Assembly: GCA_036583965.1 (NCBI GenBank)
Contig: JAZBQD010000017.1
Coordinates: 23,656,385 to 23,720,384 of the forward strand
Source of the DNA: Prunella strophiata
Lineage: Eukaryota; Chordata; Aves; Passeriformes; Prunellidae
Direction: 5' to 3'
Length of the DNA: 64,000 nt
The position numbers and the translations under genes were made by a program. The notes beneath the pieces were generated by a model. It was not told where the DNA came from, ran no database searches, and saw only the letters and a list, made by a program, of their open reading frames with translations. Positions 11,048-22,359 of the stretch are shown here, in pieces (position 1 is the first letter of the stretch; every line of letters starts with the position of its first letter).

Positions 11048-12632
11048 AAGCTGACACCTCTATTGAGAAGGTGAAAACCCAAGTTACTTTTATAACGTCT
11101 CTATGTGTCTGCCTGGTAAGCAAACAAGTCCAGAAGCAATTTTGAGACATCTTCTAAGTTAGTGCGTCCTTTTTCCCCTTTACAGATGTTCTTCAGCTGT
11201 TTTGACAAAAAATATTTCATTATTTCTGAGTGATGAAAGATATATTTTCCCAAACAGTTGTGTAATACTTCACTTACTTGATAATTTACCTCAGAGATAC
11301 TTATGTGGTAAACAGTGCATTAGGTCCTTCAGTTTAGATTGGTTTGAGAAGTCTATAAACACATATTCAGGGGAAGGGGACAGAAAAGGAATAATATTGC
11401 AGCAATGGAGCACAGGACAGGAATTTTTACCTATTTAATAGTTTCCAGTGTCTAGTGAAACAACAGTTTGAATTGCTTGTTTGGAAAGGGGTTATTATTT
11501 TACTGAAAACTTTTCTTGAAAAGATTGATGTGCTCTCTAAGTCAATTTTTATTAATTTCCATTGTAATTTTCTGCACTTTCTCCTCTAAAAAGACAAGTC
11601 TTTCCTTCCCCAAACCACCATCATCAGCTCTACAGAGATTTCTCTTTCATGCCCCTCTTAAGGAGGAAATCAACAATTAAATGCTATTAAATGCTAAAAA
11701 AAGTCTGTCTGTACTCCACTTGCCACAGAAACCACACCAAGCAGAACTGGCTATCTTGATTAAAAGCCAGTTCAGCTACATTTTAAGATGTCTGATGGCT
11801 GTTAAAAAGGTGTTCAGTGAGCAAGTTTTCAGGATAAAGAAGTACATACCAAAGAACTGCAAGAAATTCCGCTTATCATTTTCTCATTTTGACATTTGTA
11901 CATGTTCTCTTTGGCATTGGTCCTCCAGATGTGCAGTCTGCAGAGAAGAGTTGAGTACATTATGTAAAACAAATTGACTGTTTCATACTCCTGCACAGCA
12001 AAGTGAAGATTGCAGCAAGCATAAGACTAGACACCCTATATAGAAGATGAGATGACAAAAGAAATGAAAACACCAACACAGGATTTTGTATCAATTTTAT
12101 GTTTATAGAAGGACCCCTAAATATGTCAAAATACTGTAGTTTCTGAGTTCTGTGAAAGCCCTTGCTATTCTGCATCTATTGATATTTCCACTGCTAGATT
12201 AAAATTCATGCAGATACATTTATTCTGTGGCTGTGCAGGCATATCCAGGTAACACCAGAATTAGTTCATTGTACCAAAACAAATTTTCCTGTGAGAACAG
12301 CATGGTCCATGATACCACAAAAGCACTGTATTCTGCTAATGTGTCACATGGACTAGTATGGTGTGGGGTCTTGAGGTAAGGGGATGCAAAGTGAAGGAAG
12401 AAGTGCTTTTTGATTCCTCCCCTCTCCTGAGGATATTTTTGAAGGGAAAAACACCCAATTGTGTCACACCAAAATAAGAGCAAAATACCACTTATGATGG
12501 CACTATTAATTCTTAGTGCCATGAAGCAGCAATTCAGCTGCCAGACCTCCAGTATGGCCTATTTCAGTATGGGGTGCTTTCCCTGATGTATTGTGCTGGT
12601 TTTTCACACTTCCCCACAGATTTTTGAAAGTT
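11048..12632. other. AT-rich unique DNA, no gene seen
   Basis: Open frames of up to about 100 codons (for example minus strand 12220-12522) have no recognisable motif and no splice or start context that singles them out. I see no repeat family here. Confidence 0.5.
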
Positions 12633-12752
12633 TGTCATGGTTTACTTGCAGCCAGCAACCAAGCTGAAACTGGGGAGAAAAACAGAAGGGTAACAGCTAG
12701 AAAAACTCGTGGGTTGAGATGAAGACAGTTTAATAGGGACACCAAAAGCCAT
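12633..12752 (-). mobile_element. LTR fragment, same family as the one at 38 kb
   Basis: This piece starts with TGTCATGG at 12633 and holds the block GTGGGTTGAG at 12709-12718, which recurs exactly at 38173-38182. From memory it is the 3' end of an abundant avian endogenous-retrovirus LTR read on the minus strand. The remainder of the LTR is missing to the right of about 12752. It is non-coding. Confidence 0.65.
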
Positions 12753-14082
12753 GCTTACGAATTTCTAGAGACATGAATTTTCAAAAAATCATAAAACTAA
12801 ACAGTGGTGGGTTTATGGTGTTTTCAGCCTTGATTTCAGTTCAGTAATTGTCACAGAAATAACACCCTAAAAATGATTATATGTGACAGCTTCTACATTT
12901 CTTCTATTTCAATGTTCTTTCATATTTAATTTGTGGAGTTTAAGAGCTAGAAGATGCATTTTCCTGCTGTCAGACAGCAAACTCAGCTGGGGACTGAAAG
13001 ATCAAGCTGGGATCTTTTTGCTTAAGTTGTCTGCAGGTACAAATTTGGCAGCTTGAATTCCACTGACAATTTGGTTGTTGACAAGTAAGGTGGGGTGACA
13101 CCTCACTCATTAGTTTGTTGTTCTGGTGATATTTTTGGACTAGGGTATTGCAGAGATTGGAAGCTACAGAAATACAGTTTTCCTTTTGTTTTCTCTAAAC
13201 CAGTGACTTCCAATGACAGTGATCTGCTTCTTGTTAATGAATTTGCCCTGACTGGAGGTTTGCTGTTTAGAGGTCAGCAAACCACTGCAGAAGCAGTGCA
13301 TTTAATTACATGAGTATATTGATGGTATCTCTTGGGCTTGAAGTGTTTTGGTATCTCAGAGGATTTTTGAAGATGAATACCTTCCATTCATTCAGACATC
13401 ACATTCCTGTTGTGGTGCTGTATCTGCTGAAAGCTCCAGGTTCTTCTGAAGGGGCCCAGCATGGGCATTGGGACCAGCATAAAAGGAGATATAATTGCCA
13501 TCTGTTCTGATCAGCACAGCACATTATTTTTTGACATTAAGCTACATTTATGATACTATTATATTTTTTGTAACTTCTGACATGGCTATGAAATTTTTTA
13601 TGGTTGGGAGCTTGAAAATTATTTTAAAAATTGAAGAATAGGCAAAATGTGTGTGTTTCATCTGTAATATTACTAGTTCTGAAAAGTATTTTATGATGTG
13701 GTAGATATGGAGTTACGGTAGACTAATTCAGGAAGAGCATGAAGCTTGGTCCTTCTTTATGGAGAGATCATCTTGTATTCCAGAGCCTAAAAGCTTAAGG
13801 AAGGAAGCCTAACAAACACAGAAATAAACCCAGGACAAAAACTACAAAAGAGTATACTTAGGTTGTCATTTGAGGGTCCCCAGAATTACTGAATTTGACT
13901 GGTAGTACTGAGATATACCAAAAACTCATCCCTGTAAGAGCCTGGACACCCTCAGTACCTCTGTGGTCTGGGCAAAGGGTGGGTTTAAGCACACCTTTGA
14001 ATATGTTACATGTTTTCTGTTCAAATATGGAACTTCAGCATAGACAATAACACATAGATGTAATATTTTTCTGCTTTGTTGG
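12753..14082. other. AT-rich unique DNA, no gene seen
   Basis: No coding support. Frames of about 66-72 codons at 13095-13510 have no family resemblance. No recognisable repeat between the LTR piece and the T-rich tract. Confidence 0.5.
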
Positions 14083-14160
14083 ATTTTTTTTGTGTTTTTG
14101 TTTTGTTTTGTTTTGTTTTTTTGGTTTTTTTTTGTTTTTTGTTTTTTTTTGTCTTTTTGG
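14083..14160. repeat. (TTTTG)-type low-complexity tract
   Basis: T runs broken by single or double G, with clear TTTTG units at about 14098-14116. It has almost no A or C on the plus strand. It is the complement in kind of the A/C tracts at 3.7, 27.6 and 58.4 kb. Confidence 0.9.
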
Positions 14161-17100
14161 TATAGTCCACCTCAACACATTTTGTTGTGAAGGTTATTTT
14201 CATCCAATTAAGAAGAAAAATTGATAGGATAAATATAAACCTTGATATGAGCTCTCAGAAGAAAGAAAAATAACAAAAGAGAGTATTTCTTTTATCATTA
14301 TGTTTTGTTTTTTCTCATTAAAAATTCTTAGACTCCGTTGCATAAACAAATATAAGTCTTTTATGCTGTTATGAAAGACCAATGTTACCTCATTTGAAAT
14401 TTACCACATTAATTTTCTTTTTCAATTTAGCTTTGACCATTTATCAATTTGTTGAGTGGCAAAAAGGGTAGAAATATCGTTAACAATTTAGTATATAGTT
14501 GTATAAGGATGGTTTGTGCAGCCTTTTACACAATTATATAAACATCTCAAATAAAATGAAGGAAAACACATATCCTGAGAGAGAAGGCTGAGGTGTGTGA
14601 ATCATAATATAACAACAGTTTCAAATGTTTTCATTGTAAAATGAGTTCATACATCTAAATATTATTTTTCTATCTCCCTGTGCTAGGCCTGAATAAAATT
14701 AATTTTGTAGAAGTATTAAAAAGCATCTCCTTGGCTCTGCTTAGTACACTCCAGCATAGCCACAAAATTCTGCTAAAACACAAAATTCATAAATGCAGCC
14801 AATGTCTCTGTTAAATAAGGTGTTTGGGAAATATGTGATCATTTTTCTGTGATGATTTTCTTTGCAGAAGGTCCAGCATACTTCAGACCTGTAAATTATT
14901 AATGTACCTTGTATCTCATTAGCTGTATATTATGGAAATCTACCTAAGCTCCTACCTCTAGTTTCATTAAAATAGCAAATGGTTAAAAGAGGGGGAGAAA
15001 CGTTATTGTGCCTTTGCCATTAAATTGGATTTGTAAGAAAGGTAGAAGCTCACAGTTTTGCCATTTCTTCAGCTGTAATGTAAACGAACCATATGACATG
15101 CAGACTGATGAATAATTCATGCTTCATTTATTAGCCTGGTAACCCTAGTGCTGGCCTCATAAAAATAAGGATAATAATTTTTTCTTTCTCATGAGTCACT
15201 GGAAAACTGCGTGCATGTGCATGCACATGTGCCTGTGTCTTTTGTGCTCATGTATTTCGGTGTGTGTTTGTATATGAATACTTTGATCAAAAACGAAGGG
15301 TCTCTAATCATTTCTGCTGTACAGTACTTGCACAAACTACACAGTGGATGGAACACCTCACACTTATATCAGCAATAAAAACCACAATACTAAAGCTCGT
15401 CAGTATGAGACAAATTTTCTCATGGGCTGGCATTTTCACACAGGTACTGAAGAACAGCTCAACCCCAGATCATCTTCCTTGAAGCACAAAAACCTCCTAG
15501 TTATTCTTGCTCACTCTCATAAGTGTGGGAACAAATCCAACAAATGCCTTCCTGAAAAATAGCAGATAAAAGGGAAATGGAAGATGGGTATTTCTTTGTT
15601 TTTCCCTGGGTTGTGTGCACAAAAATTGTGACAATCAGGCAAAAGAATTGTTGCTGAAGGAAGTTTTCCTGAAAGTTCTTTAATTATTAAAAACTTTATA
15701 AAAATAGAAACTGAAATACAATCCAGTTTCCTCTTATGGACACAGCTGACAACCTCATCAGTATATAACCAGTATTCTTCTATCAAAAATGGTACTTTGG
15801 CAAAAGTAAATCCTCCTGCTGAACTATTTAAATTGTAACACCATTCTCTTTTACAAGAAAAAATAGAAAAGTCTAAATAAGATTCAACAGGATGTTTTGA
15901 ACATTTTTCTTTCATGTGACCTTATTAAATTGAAAAGAATCAGAAGACAATGATCCAATATTATTTAAATAAATATTTTTATTGTGCTGAAGTCTTTTTT
16001 TCCCTCTTATTATTTCATTTTACAGAAAATTTCTCAATTCCCAGCTTCATAGCTCTTTTTACCTGTTGCACATCCAAAATATCATAACCTGGAAGCCTGG
16101 ACAAAAGATGATCTTAAACTTCTTCTTGTAAATAAATATGCTTATGATGTTGGTTCCTTATTACAATAACTAAAGCAAAGCTAAAATGGAAATCTTTATT
16201 GAAAGCAGTTAAAAATAGCTTTCAAGGAAAGCATTTAGTTAACTATTCTTCAAAGCACATGTTAAAATCTGCATGTGGAAAAAATGGATTTATTTTAGGA
16301 GAAGGTGACCAGCCACCCTTCAACTACAAATGCAGGAATCATAACAACTACTAGCACAGAGAGATTGTTTCTTTGCATCAGCAAAGAATGCTACCATTGG
16401 TACCCTTTCTCAGGCATTGAAGATGCAGTGACATCTCTATTTCATCCCACAACATATGCATATCATATGTTGCCCCATTTTGTTATGGTCTCTATAACTG
16501 TCTTTAAAAAAAAGGAAAAAAAACCAAAAAATAATTTCAAACTCGGTCTAAGCTAGAAGTTCAAAAGCTGAAGAGAAAGTACTTTGGCACAAGTGATAGT
16601 GATGAACATTGATTGTCCTAATATGATTTTTCAGTAAGAGGCTGTAGTCCCCAGAAGTCTTCTGCAAAACACATGCTCTGATTAAAGAGTGGGATCACAG
16701 CTACTCCATCCTGCAAAACCCAGGCCAAACACTTCAGACTTTGCATACCCACCCTCAGATCCTTGTGACTGGAAAAGCTCCAAACATTTGGCCAAGTATA
16801 CGTTTTAATCCAATTTTATGGGTACATTTACCCTTTGAGTCACCTCCAAGAAATCCTTTCCCAAATCACACAGTGCTTAACACTGTTTCTTAAAGACTTC
16901 TGTTCTTTATAGCAGACAGCCTGGAGCTTTGTCTGGTTCTAGGTACAGCTGATATCTGCTCAGAAGGATCCTGATCAATAACAGGTCAATGAGCTAAAGT
17001 GCTGAAAAGCATAGAAAGAAGCTGCTGGTTTTCAGTTGGACTGCAACTTCAGCATTCTTTTAACATTCCTCTAAAAATTAGCAATTTATCATCAACCACA

Positions 17101-17810
17101 TTAGAATCTCCATCTTAAGACAAACTCTGATAGTGGGCTAGTGTGGGATACAAGACTCCCTCACTAATCTATGATAGGGAATGTGGGCAGGGTCTCCACC
17201 ATTGCTCTTTTGTGAGTGATGAGCCTTTAATCTGTAATTTGGCTCAGATTTATTTGCTTCATTGTTGTTTGGATGTATTTTTCTCTTTGAAGAAATTAAT
17301 TGCATTTGAAGAGTTAGCAAATCTTTTGATGAAGCACAGCTCAACATAGAAACATGCAAAATCAGAGAAACCTGTGTCTGCAGCGTGGATGCTACTGCAA
17401 AATTTAAGAGGGAAAAGAAAAACTTAAGAGGGAAAAAAGAAAAAGGGATTGGACAAAACCAGATGAAAGTCACAGGTAGGATGGACCACTGGTTTTGTGG
17501 CAAAGGAAATCCTGTGTATTCAGTATCTACTTTTAATTGGAGCTCCCTTCACGTAGCTTCTAGCTGCCTCAGGAAATTTTTATCGATCTGTGTATTTCCA
17601 CTGTGAAAGTGCTGAGCACAAAAAAGTCTTATGTGTCTTCAGTACAACCAACAGGGAGCATGAAGAGTGATGCCCATTCTCTGCTCTGCTGGGCACTGGC
17701 TCTTTGGAAGCTTTTATTAGGAGATAATCTCTAGCCCAGCTCCATGGTGGATTTCAAGCCTAGATGGTGAATTTTCATTTCACCATCCTTTCTGGCAGTT
17801 ATGGTATTTC
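14161..17810. other. AT-rich unique DNA with possible regulatory stretches
   Basis: No gene supported. The longest frames (minus 15517-15915, 132 codons; minus 17138-17503, 121 codons) are unrecognised. Points seen: a 16-bp perfect palindrome at 15214-15229 with CATGTG/CACATG half-sites, a 9-bp inverted repeat at 16450-16458 and 16464-16472, and complex AT-rich sequence at 14880-15190 that looks more like conserved regulatory DNA than like simple repeats. Confidence 0.5.
15214..15229. repeat. 16-bp perfect palindrome
   Basis: CATGTGCATGCACATG reads the same on both strands. It contains two E-box-like hexamers around a GCATGC-type centre and lies in alternating purine-pyrimidine sequence, so it could also just be a decayed GT/CA repeat. 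Confidence 0.9.
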
Positions 17811-17858
17811 TTGTGCAGCGCTCTGGGACCTTGTGTGAAGGACGCTATATAAGTATAG
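17811..17858 (+). mobile_element. Possible ancient vertebrate SINE/LINE 3' tail
   Basis: The motif order GCGCT, GGGACCTTG, GTGAAGG, CGCTATATAAGT resembles the 3' tail shared by very old vertebrate retroposons (L3/CR1-clade LINEs, LF-SINE or Deu-type SINEs) as I remember them. Copies of such elements are sometimes kept as regulatory DNA. The body upstream (17640-17810) is not recognisable to me by eye. Confidence 0.45.
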
Positions 17859-20800
17859 GGATTGGGTTGGCTGAGTAATTCTTTTTGACTTCGTCAGGCT
17901 GTTAATCCTGCATGCCTGTGGTGATAAACCCAGAAAATCCCAGATAGTCCTACATAATATTCAGGAAGGGCTGGCAACAGCTATAAATACACATCAAACT
18001 GTCAAAAACCATTACCATTTAGACTACTCTGCAGTCCTTTCCAAATTACATTAGAATATCCAGGCTTGACTTCAACTCTTCTCCCCCACACCCTCTTTCT
18101 TCCCTCTTAATGACAGGGTGCTGCCTGTTGCCAGCATAATAATGCATGTTTCCTGCACACCTACCTTTTTTACTACAGCTCTGTATTTACCCTGGTCCCC
18201 CTTGCATATGACTCACAGGCACAGTGAGTAGCTGTAGCTCTGTACATAAACAAACAATTTTTGGCAGTTTTCAAAACTAAAGCATCCCACTGCCAAAAGG
18301 CTTCTGTTTACCACACAGAACAAATGTTGTTACTACTGCAATTCCAAAACTGCATCTTAAATACATCCTTTCATAAAAATGCTGTGGTAGTCTTAATGTC
18401 TAATTAGATATTTAAAAAAAAAAAAAAAAAAAACAGAAGAGGTTTTTCTTTTCATTTTTCAATTCTCTCTTGGACGTTAACCAAAAATAAATAACAGTTT
18501 AGCATCTGCATTGCTCCACAGGAACACTGTACTTAATAAAATTATAATTATCACAAAAATGTTATTTCCCCTGATAAGATGAAAAGCCCACATTCCCTCC
18601 AAACTGCCCACATGTTTTTCTCCCCACCTTGTAAGGGAGGAATAGTCATCAATACCTGAAAGAATATATCTGACAACCACCTTCACTGGGTAATTACACC
18701 AGCCTAAATTGGGGATGTCTCTGCTTGGGTCAGTGGAAAGGCTCTGAGAAGATATTAAATACTTTTCTCAGAAATATATAAAAAGTGCATGATGCCATTG
18801 TTTTCAGTGCTTTTTTTTCCACTTGGCTATATATACAAGGGTTCAGGCAGGTACTTGGGCTGAGGAAAACTGCAACCTAAAAACAGCACACCAGAAGTTT
18901 TTGAAAGTGATCAGCTTTTGGAACATAGCCCTGTTCTAAACCTTTTGATCCTGTTCTTTCAACTGAATGAATTTCAGATTTTACTCATGCTGTAATGGGG
19001 AGTGCATGTCCTATCTGCTTTCTATCTGGAAACTTTCTGCAGGATGTGGAGAAATAAAACAGTGGCCAGATATTTTCTGACTCTTAACATAAAATATTTC
19101 TATAGCTCTTTACTTGCAAGTATCCCACTGCCACTGCTGCACTATATTTCATGTCTTCATTCTTCCAGCACTGAGACATTTAATTAGTCATGTACTGAAA
19201 GAGCTGTAACCCTGAACAGGCTAAAGGGAGCCCTAGTCACAATTAAATTCCTGCAGGTGGAGTCCTCTGGTGGTGGATCCTCTTCACCTGCAAGGAGAGG
19301 AGCTCACTCACAGTCAGGCTCTTTCCTGCCCTTCCCCTCACCAACTGCAGTCTCTCCCTGTTCTTTCATTTGCTCTATAGAAAGTTTTTATTTAAGACTG
19401 GAGAAACGTCAGCCAGAAACTACCAGCCTGCTCTTCTTAATTTCCTGAAAATGGGAATTTGACTTTTTAAACACACTGATGTTTGCAGGTGTGGCACTGC
19501 AGAACACTGTAATGCCATGTAGTGGAACTGATGGAAGCATAGCGAGATACATGAGATACAGAGAAGGATGTTGTGGGATTTATTCTAAACCTTCCAGTAC
19601 TTCTACACAGCATGTGAAAATACAGACTTGTGTTAATGCACTCATCATGACATCACTACCTCCCTATTCTTCACCACTTTGAAATCATGTCTGCTCTTGC
19701 AAGCACCAAGAAGGCATCACAGGAAAAGCCTGACTCTTACAGGGAAAACATTGCACCTTTTAAACTGTGACCATTTGCACTCATACCATGCTGAAGTAAA
19801 AACCATTCCATAATATTTCTCAATGTCATCTAAATTGTTCCAAATGGTCCTTACCTAAATATGAAAGCAAAGAGATGCAGAGTGATAAAATAATATATGA
19901 CAGTAGGGAAACTAAAAAGAAGATCCCAAGAAACTTTGCAATGCTTTAGTACTTAAGGGAACAGTGCTATTTCTATCTAATCTGTCTCTATCAAATATGT
20001 GGCTTCACATTCTATAAGAGCTAGGGGATGAATCTGTGGTTTCTTGTCCTGCATGGGATGCAAAATAAGCCTTTATAATTTAGAATGTTCTTACCTCAGA
20101 ATAGGTAGGTTCTAGGTTCTTACAGGTCAGTATCTCAGAAGAGGCTGTAACAAGAGTGAAAATTACTTAAATGTGAATCAAAAGACGTATTGTGGCTATG
20201 GCTGCCTAAAATCTTTGCAGGTCTCCAGGCTAGCAAGCGTCATATTCATTGGCATTTTTAGAGTCAATGTAATAGGATGAAAATAAAGGAGATAAATCTA
20301 GCTAGAAGGACTCAAAATTTTCTCTTGTTATATTTAATGTCCAATGACTTTTTTTGCTTGTGTACATATTAAAGGGAGGGGGTGTGGCTCCAAGCAAGAC
20401 AATGTGCTGTGTTTATTTCTGATCCACAATTTAGACTTTCTCTTTCTCATGAAGATCAGAGCTGTGCATGTTTGCTTTTCAGGTCCCTGAAGTAGTATCA
20501 AATAATTTAGGTTTAACTAAACAGAGAGAAATGCATAGGTCTTTACAAAAAGCAGAAATTTTGTTTGTTTGTTATTTTTAAAGAGATTTTCTGTCTCAGA
20601 TTTTCAAATACAAATGCATTTTGAATTCTTAAACACCTGTCTATTTCAGTTCAACAGTCCCTCTTCACACCCTACATACAAAAGAGAAGATATTATTCCT
20701 TTCTTAAAGTGAAGAATATGGATACACAGATTCTCAGTGGTTGCACTACTCCCTCAAGAAGAAAATTATAGCTAGGGAATTATACTTTTTGCTACCAAGA

Positions 20801-21316
20801 ACCTGTCAGCAGCCTGCTGCAGTGTAGATTAAGTATTGCACATCCTTTTTGCCAGTTCAGAGTAATTCAGTTTCCAATTCTGAGTTTCTACAAAGTCAGC
20901 AACTGTTCTTTGAATCAAAAAGATAAACCATATCAGAGTATGCACTCAGACTGGTTTCTCTCCTAAATATTTATTTCCCCCTCCTATTAAGGATCTTATT
21001 AAATGAGAGCAAATAAAATTCTCAAGGTCTTATACAATTCCTTATGGTTAAGGAAAGGCTTAGCATGTTGTTTCTATTACTAGTTTTAGCACTGGTGTCC
21101 TGTAATGGTACATTGTGGAATTCAACTACTTTTTTTGTCTATCAGAAGATGAAAACTGTCTCTTCCTCCCTAAACACAAGCACATAGAGAGTGAGTTTAG
21201 CTAATTCATGCTACACTGTATGGGCTAGAGACTGGAAATAATTCCTATAAACAGTGGGATATTGGCCTGTTGGTGGATTCTGTGTGCATACATGAGTGTA
21301 TATGACTGTGAAACCT
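17859..21316. other. AT-rich unique DNA, no gene seen
   Basis: Contains a run of 20 A at 18414-18433 and otherwise no element I can name. Open frames stay under 70 codons and have no recognisable motif. Confidence 0.5.
18414..18433. repeat. Run of 20 A
   Basis: A pure A homopolymer. No retroposon body with a matching poly(A) position was recognised on its left side. Confidence 0.95.
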
Positions 21317-22335
21317 AGAATCACAGAATCATAGAATATCCTGAATTGGAAGGGGCCCATCAGGATGATTGAGTCCAACTCCTGCCCCTGCACAGCACAA
21401 TCTAAGAATTATAATATGTGCCTGAAAACATTGTCCAAATACCACTTGATCTCTGTCTGGCTTGGTGCTGTGACCACTTCCCTGGGGAGCCTGTTCCAGT
21501 GCCCAACCACCCTCTGGGTGAAGAACCTCTTCCTAATATCCAACCTAAACCTCCCCTGACACAACTCCAGGGCATTCCCTCAGGTCCTGTCACTGGTCAC
21601 CACAGGGAAGAGATCAGTGCCTGCCCCTCCTCTTCCCCTCACAAGGAAGTTGTAACTGCAGTGAGGTCTGCCCTCAGTCTCCTCTTCTCCAGACTGAACA
21701 GACCAAGTAACCTCAGCCATTCCTCATATGGCTTCTCCTCAAGGCCCTTCACCATCCTCATGGCCCTCCTTTGGACACTCTCTGACAGCTCAATGTTCTT
21801 TTTGTGTTGTGGCACCCAAAACTGCCCCCAGCACTTGAGGTGAGGCTGCCCCAGTGCAGAGCAGAGCAGGACAATCCCCTCCCTTGCTTGGCTGGTGATG
21901 CTGTGCCTGATGCACCCCAGGACATGCTTGGCCTTCCTGGCTGCCAGGGCACTGCAGACTCATGATCAACTTGCCACTGACCAGGATCCCCAGGTCCCTT
22001 CCCACTGTGCTGTTTTGCAGCATTTCATTCCCCAGTCTGCCTGTACATCCAGGGTTGCCCCATCCCAGATGCACAATCTTGCCCTTGTTAAATGTCAAGT
22101 GGTTGACATAAACCCTCTAATTTGTGGACGTTGCTTTGCAGGGCCAGTCTTCCTTCAAGGGAGTGGACACCTCCTCCCAATTTAGTGTCAGTGGTAAACT
22201 TACTCATACCCCTTCAAGTCCTGTGCTCAGGTCAAGATGTTGAAGAGAACTGGGCTTAAAATGGAGCCCTGCAGAACCCCACAGGTGACAGGTCACCAGT
22301 CTCACATAACCCCATTTAATATAATGAGTCCATGT
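21317..22335 (-). mobile_element. CR1 LINE, 5'-truncated, about 1 kb
   Basis: The left end carries the CR1 3' tail read in reverse (TCACAGAA, TCATAGAA, near 21321-21336), followed by the conserved 'ggaaggggcccat' and 'gagtccaactcctgcccctgcac' region. The rest runs through the 3' UTR and the C-terminal part of ORF2 and stops near 22335 by comparison with the family from memory. CR1 copies are typically 5'-truncated like this. The minus-strand coding relic is listed separately. It cannot move by itself. Confidence 0.93.
21400..22098 (-). pseudogene. CR1 ORF2 C-terminal relic, frameshifted
   Basis: ORF2 of CR1 encodes the endonuclease and reverse transcriptase that copy the element into new sites. 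Only the region after the reverse-transcriptase core remains. The first open piece (22098-21790, minus) begins with the CR1-like MTFNKGK and has HLG at residues 10-12 and RDLGILV at 34-40, which fit the conserved C-terminal block of CR1 ORF2. After about residue 50 the family resemblance passes into another frame, so there is at least one frameshift, and more breaks follow towards 21400. The catalytic domains are absent. This is a dead relic, not a host gene. Confidence 0.8.
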
Positions 22336-22343
22336 CCCATATC

Positions 22344-22359
22344 CATATGCATGCATATG
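22344..22359. repeat. 16-bp perfect palindrome
   Basis: CATATGCATGCATATG is self-complementary. It begins within about 10 bases of the estimated 5' end of the truncated CR1 copy. Confidence 0.9.

Noticed and set aside
12591..12604. Resemblance of TGTGCTGGTTTTT to the 5' start of the LTR family seen at 12.6 and 38 kb, in the opposite orientation
   Set aside because: Only about a dozen bases match and the following sequence does not continue the LTR.
14021..14203. 60-codon lysine-rich minus frame
   Set aside because: Translation of the TTTTG tract.
15517..15915. 132-codon minus frame
   Set aside because: No domain or family recognised, no coding-like composition, no strong splice context. 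Considered chance.
21418..21843. 141-codon plus-strand open frame
   Set aside because: Antisense to CR1 ORF2 in the copy at 21317-22335.
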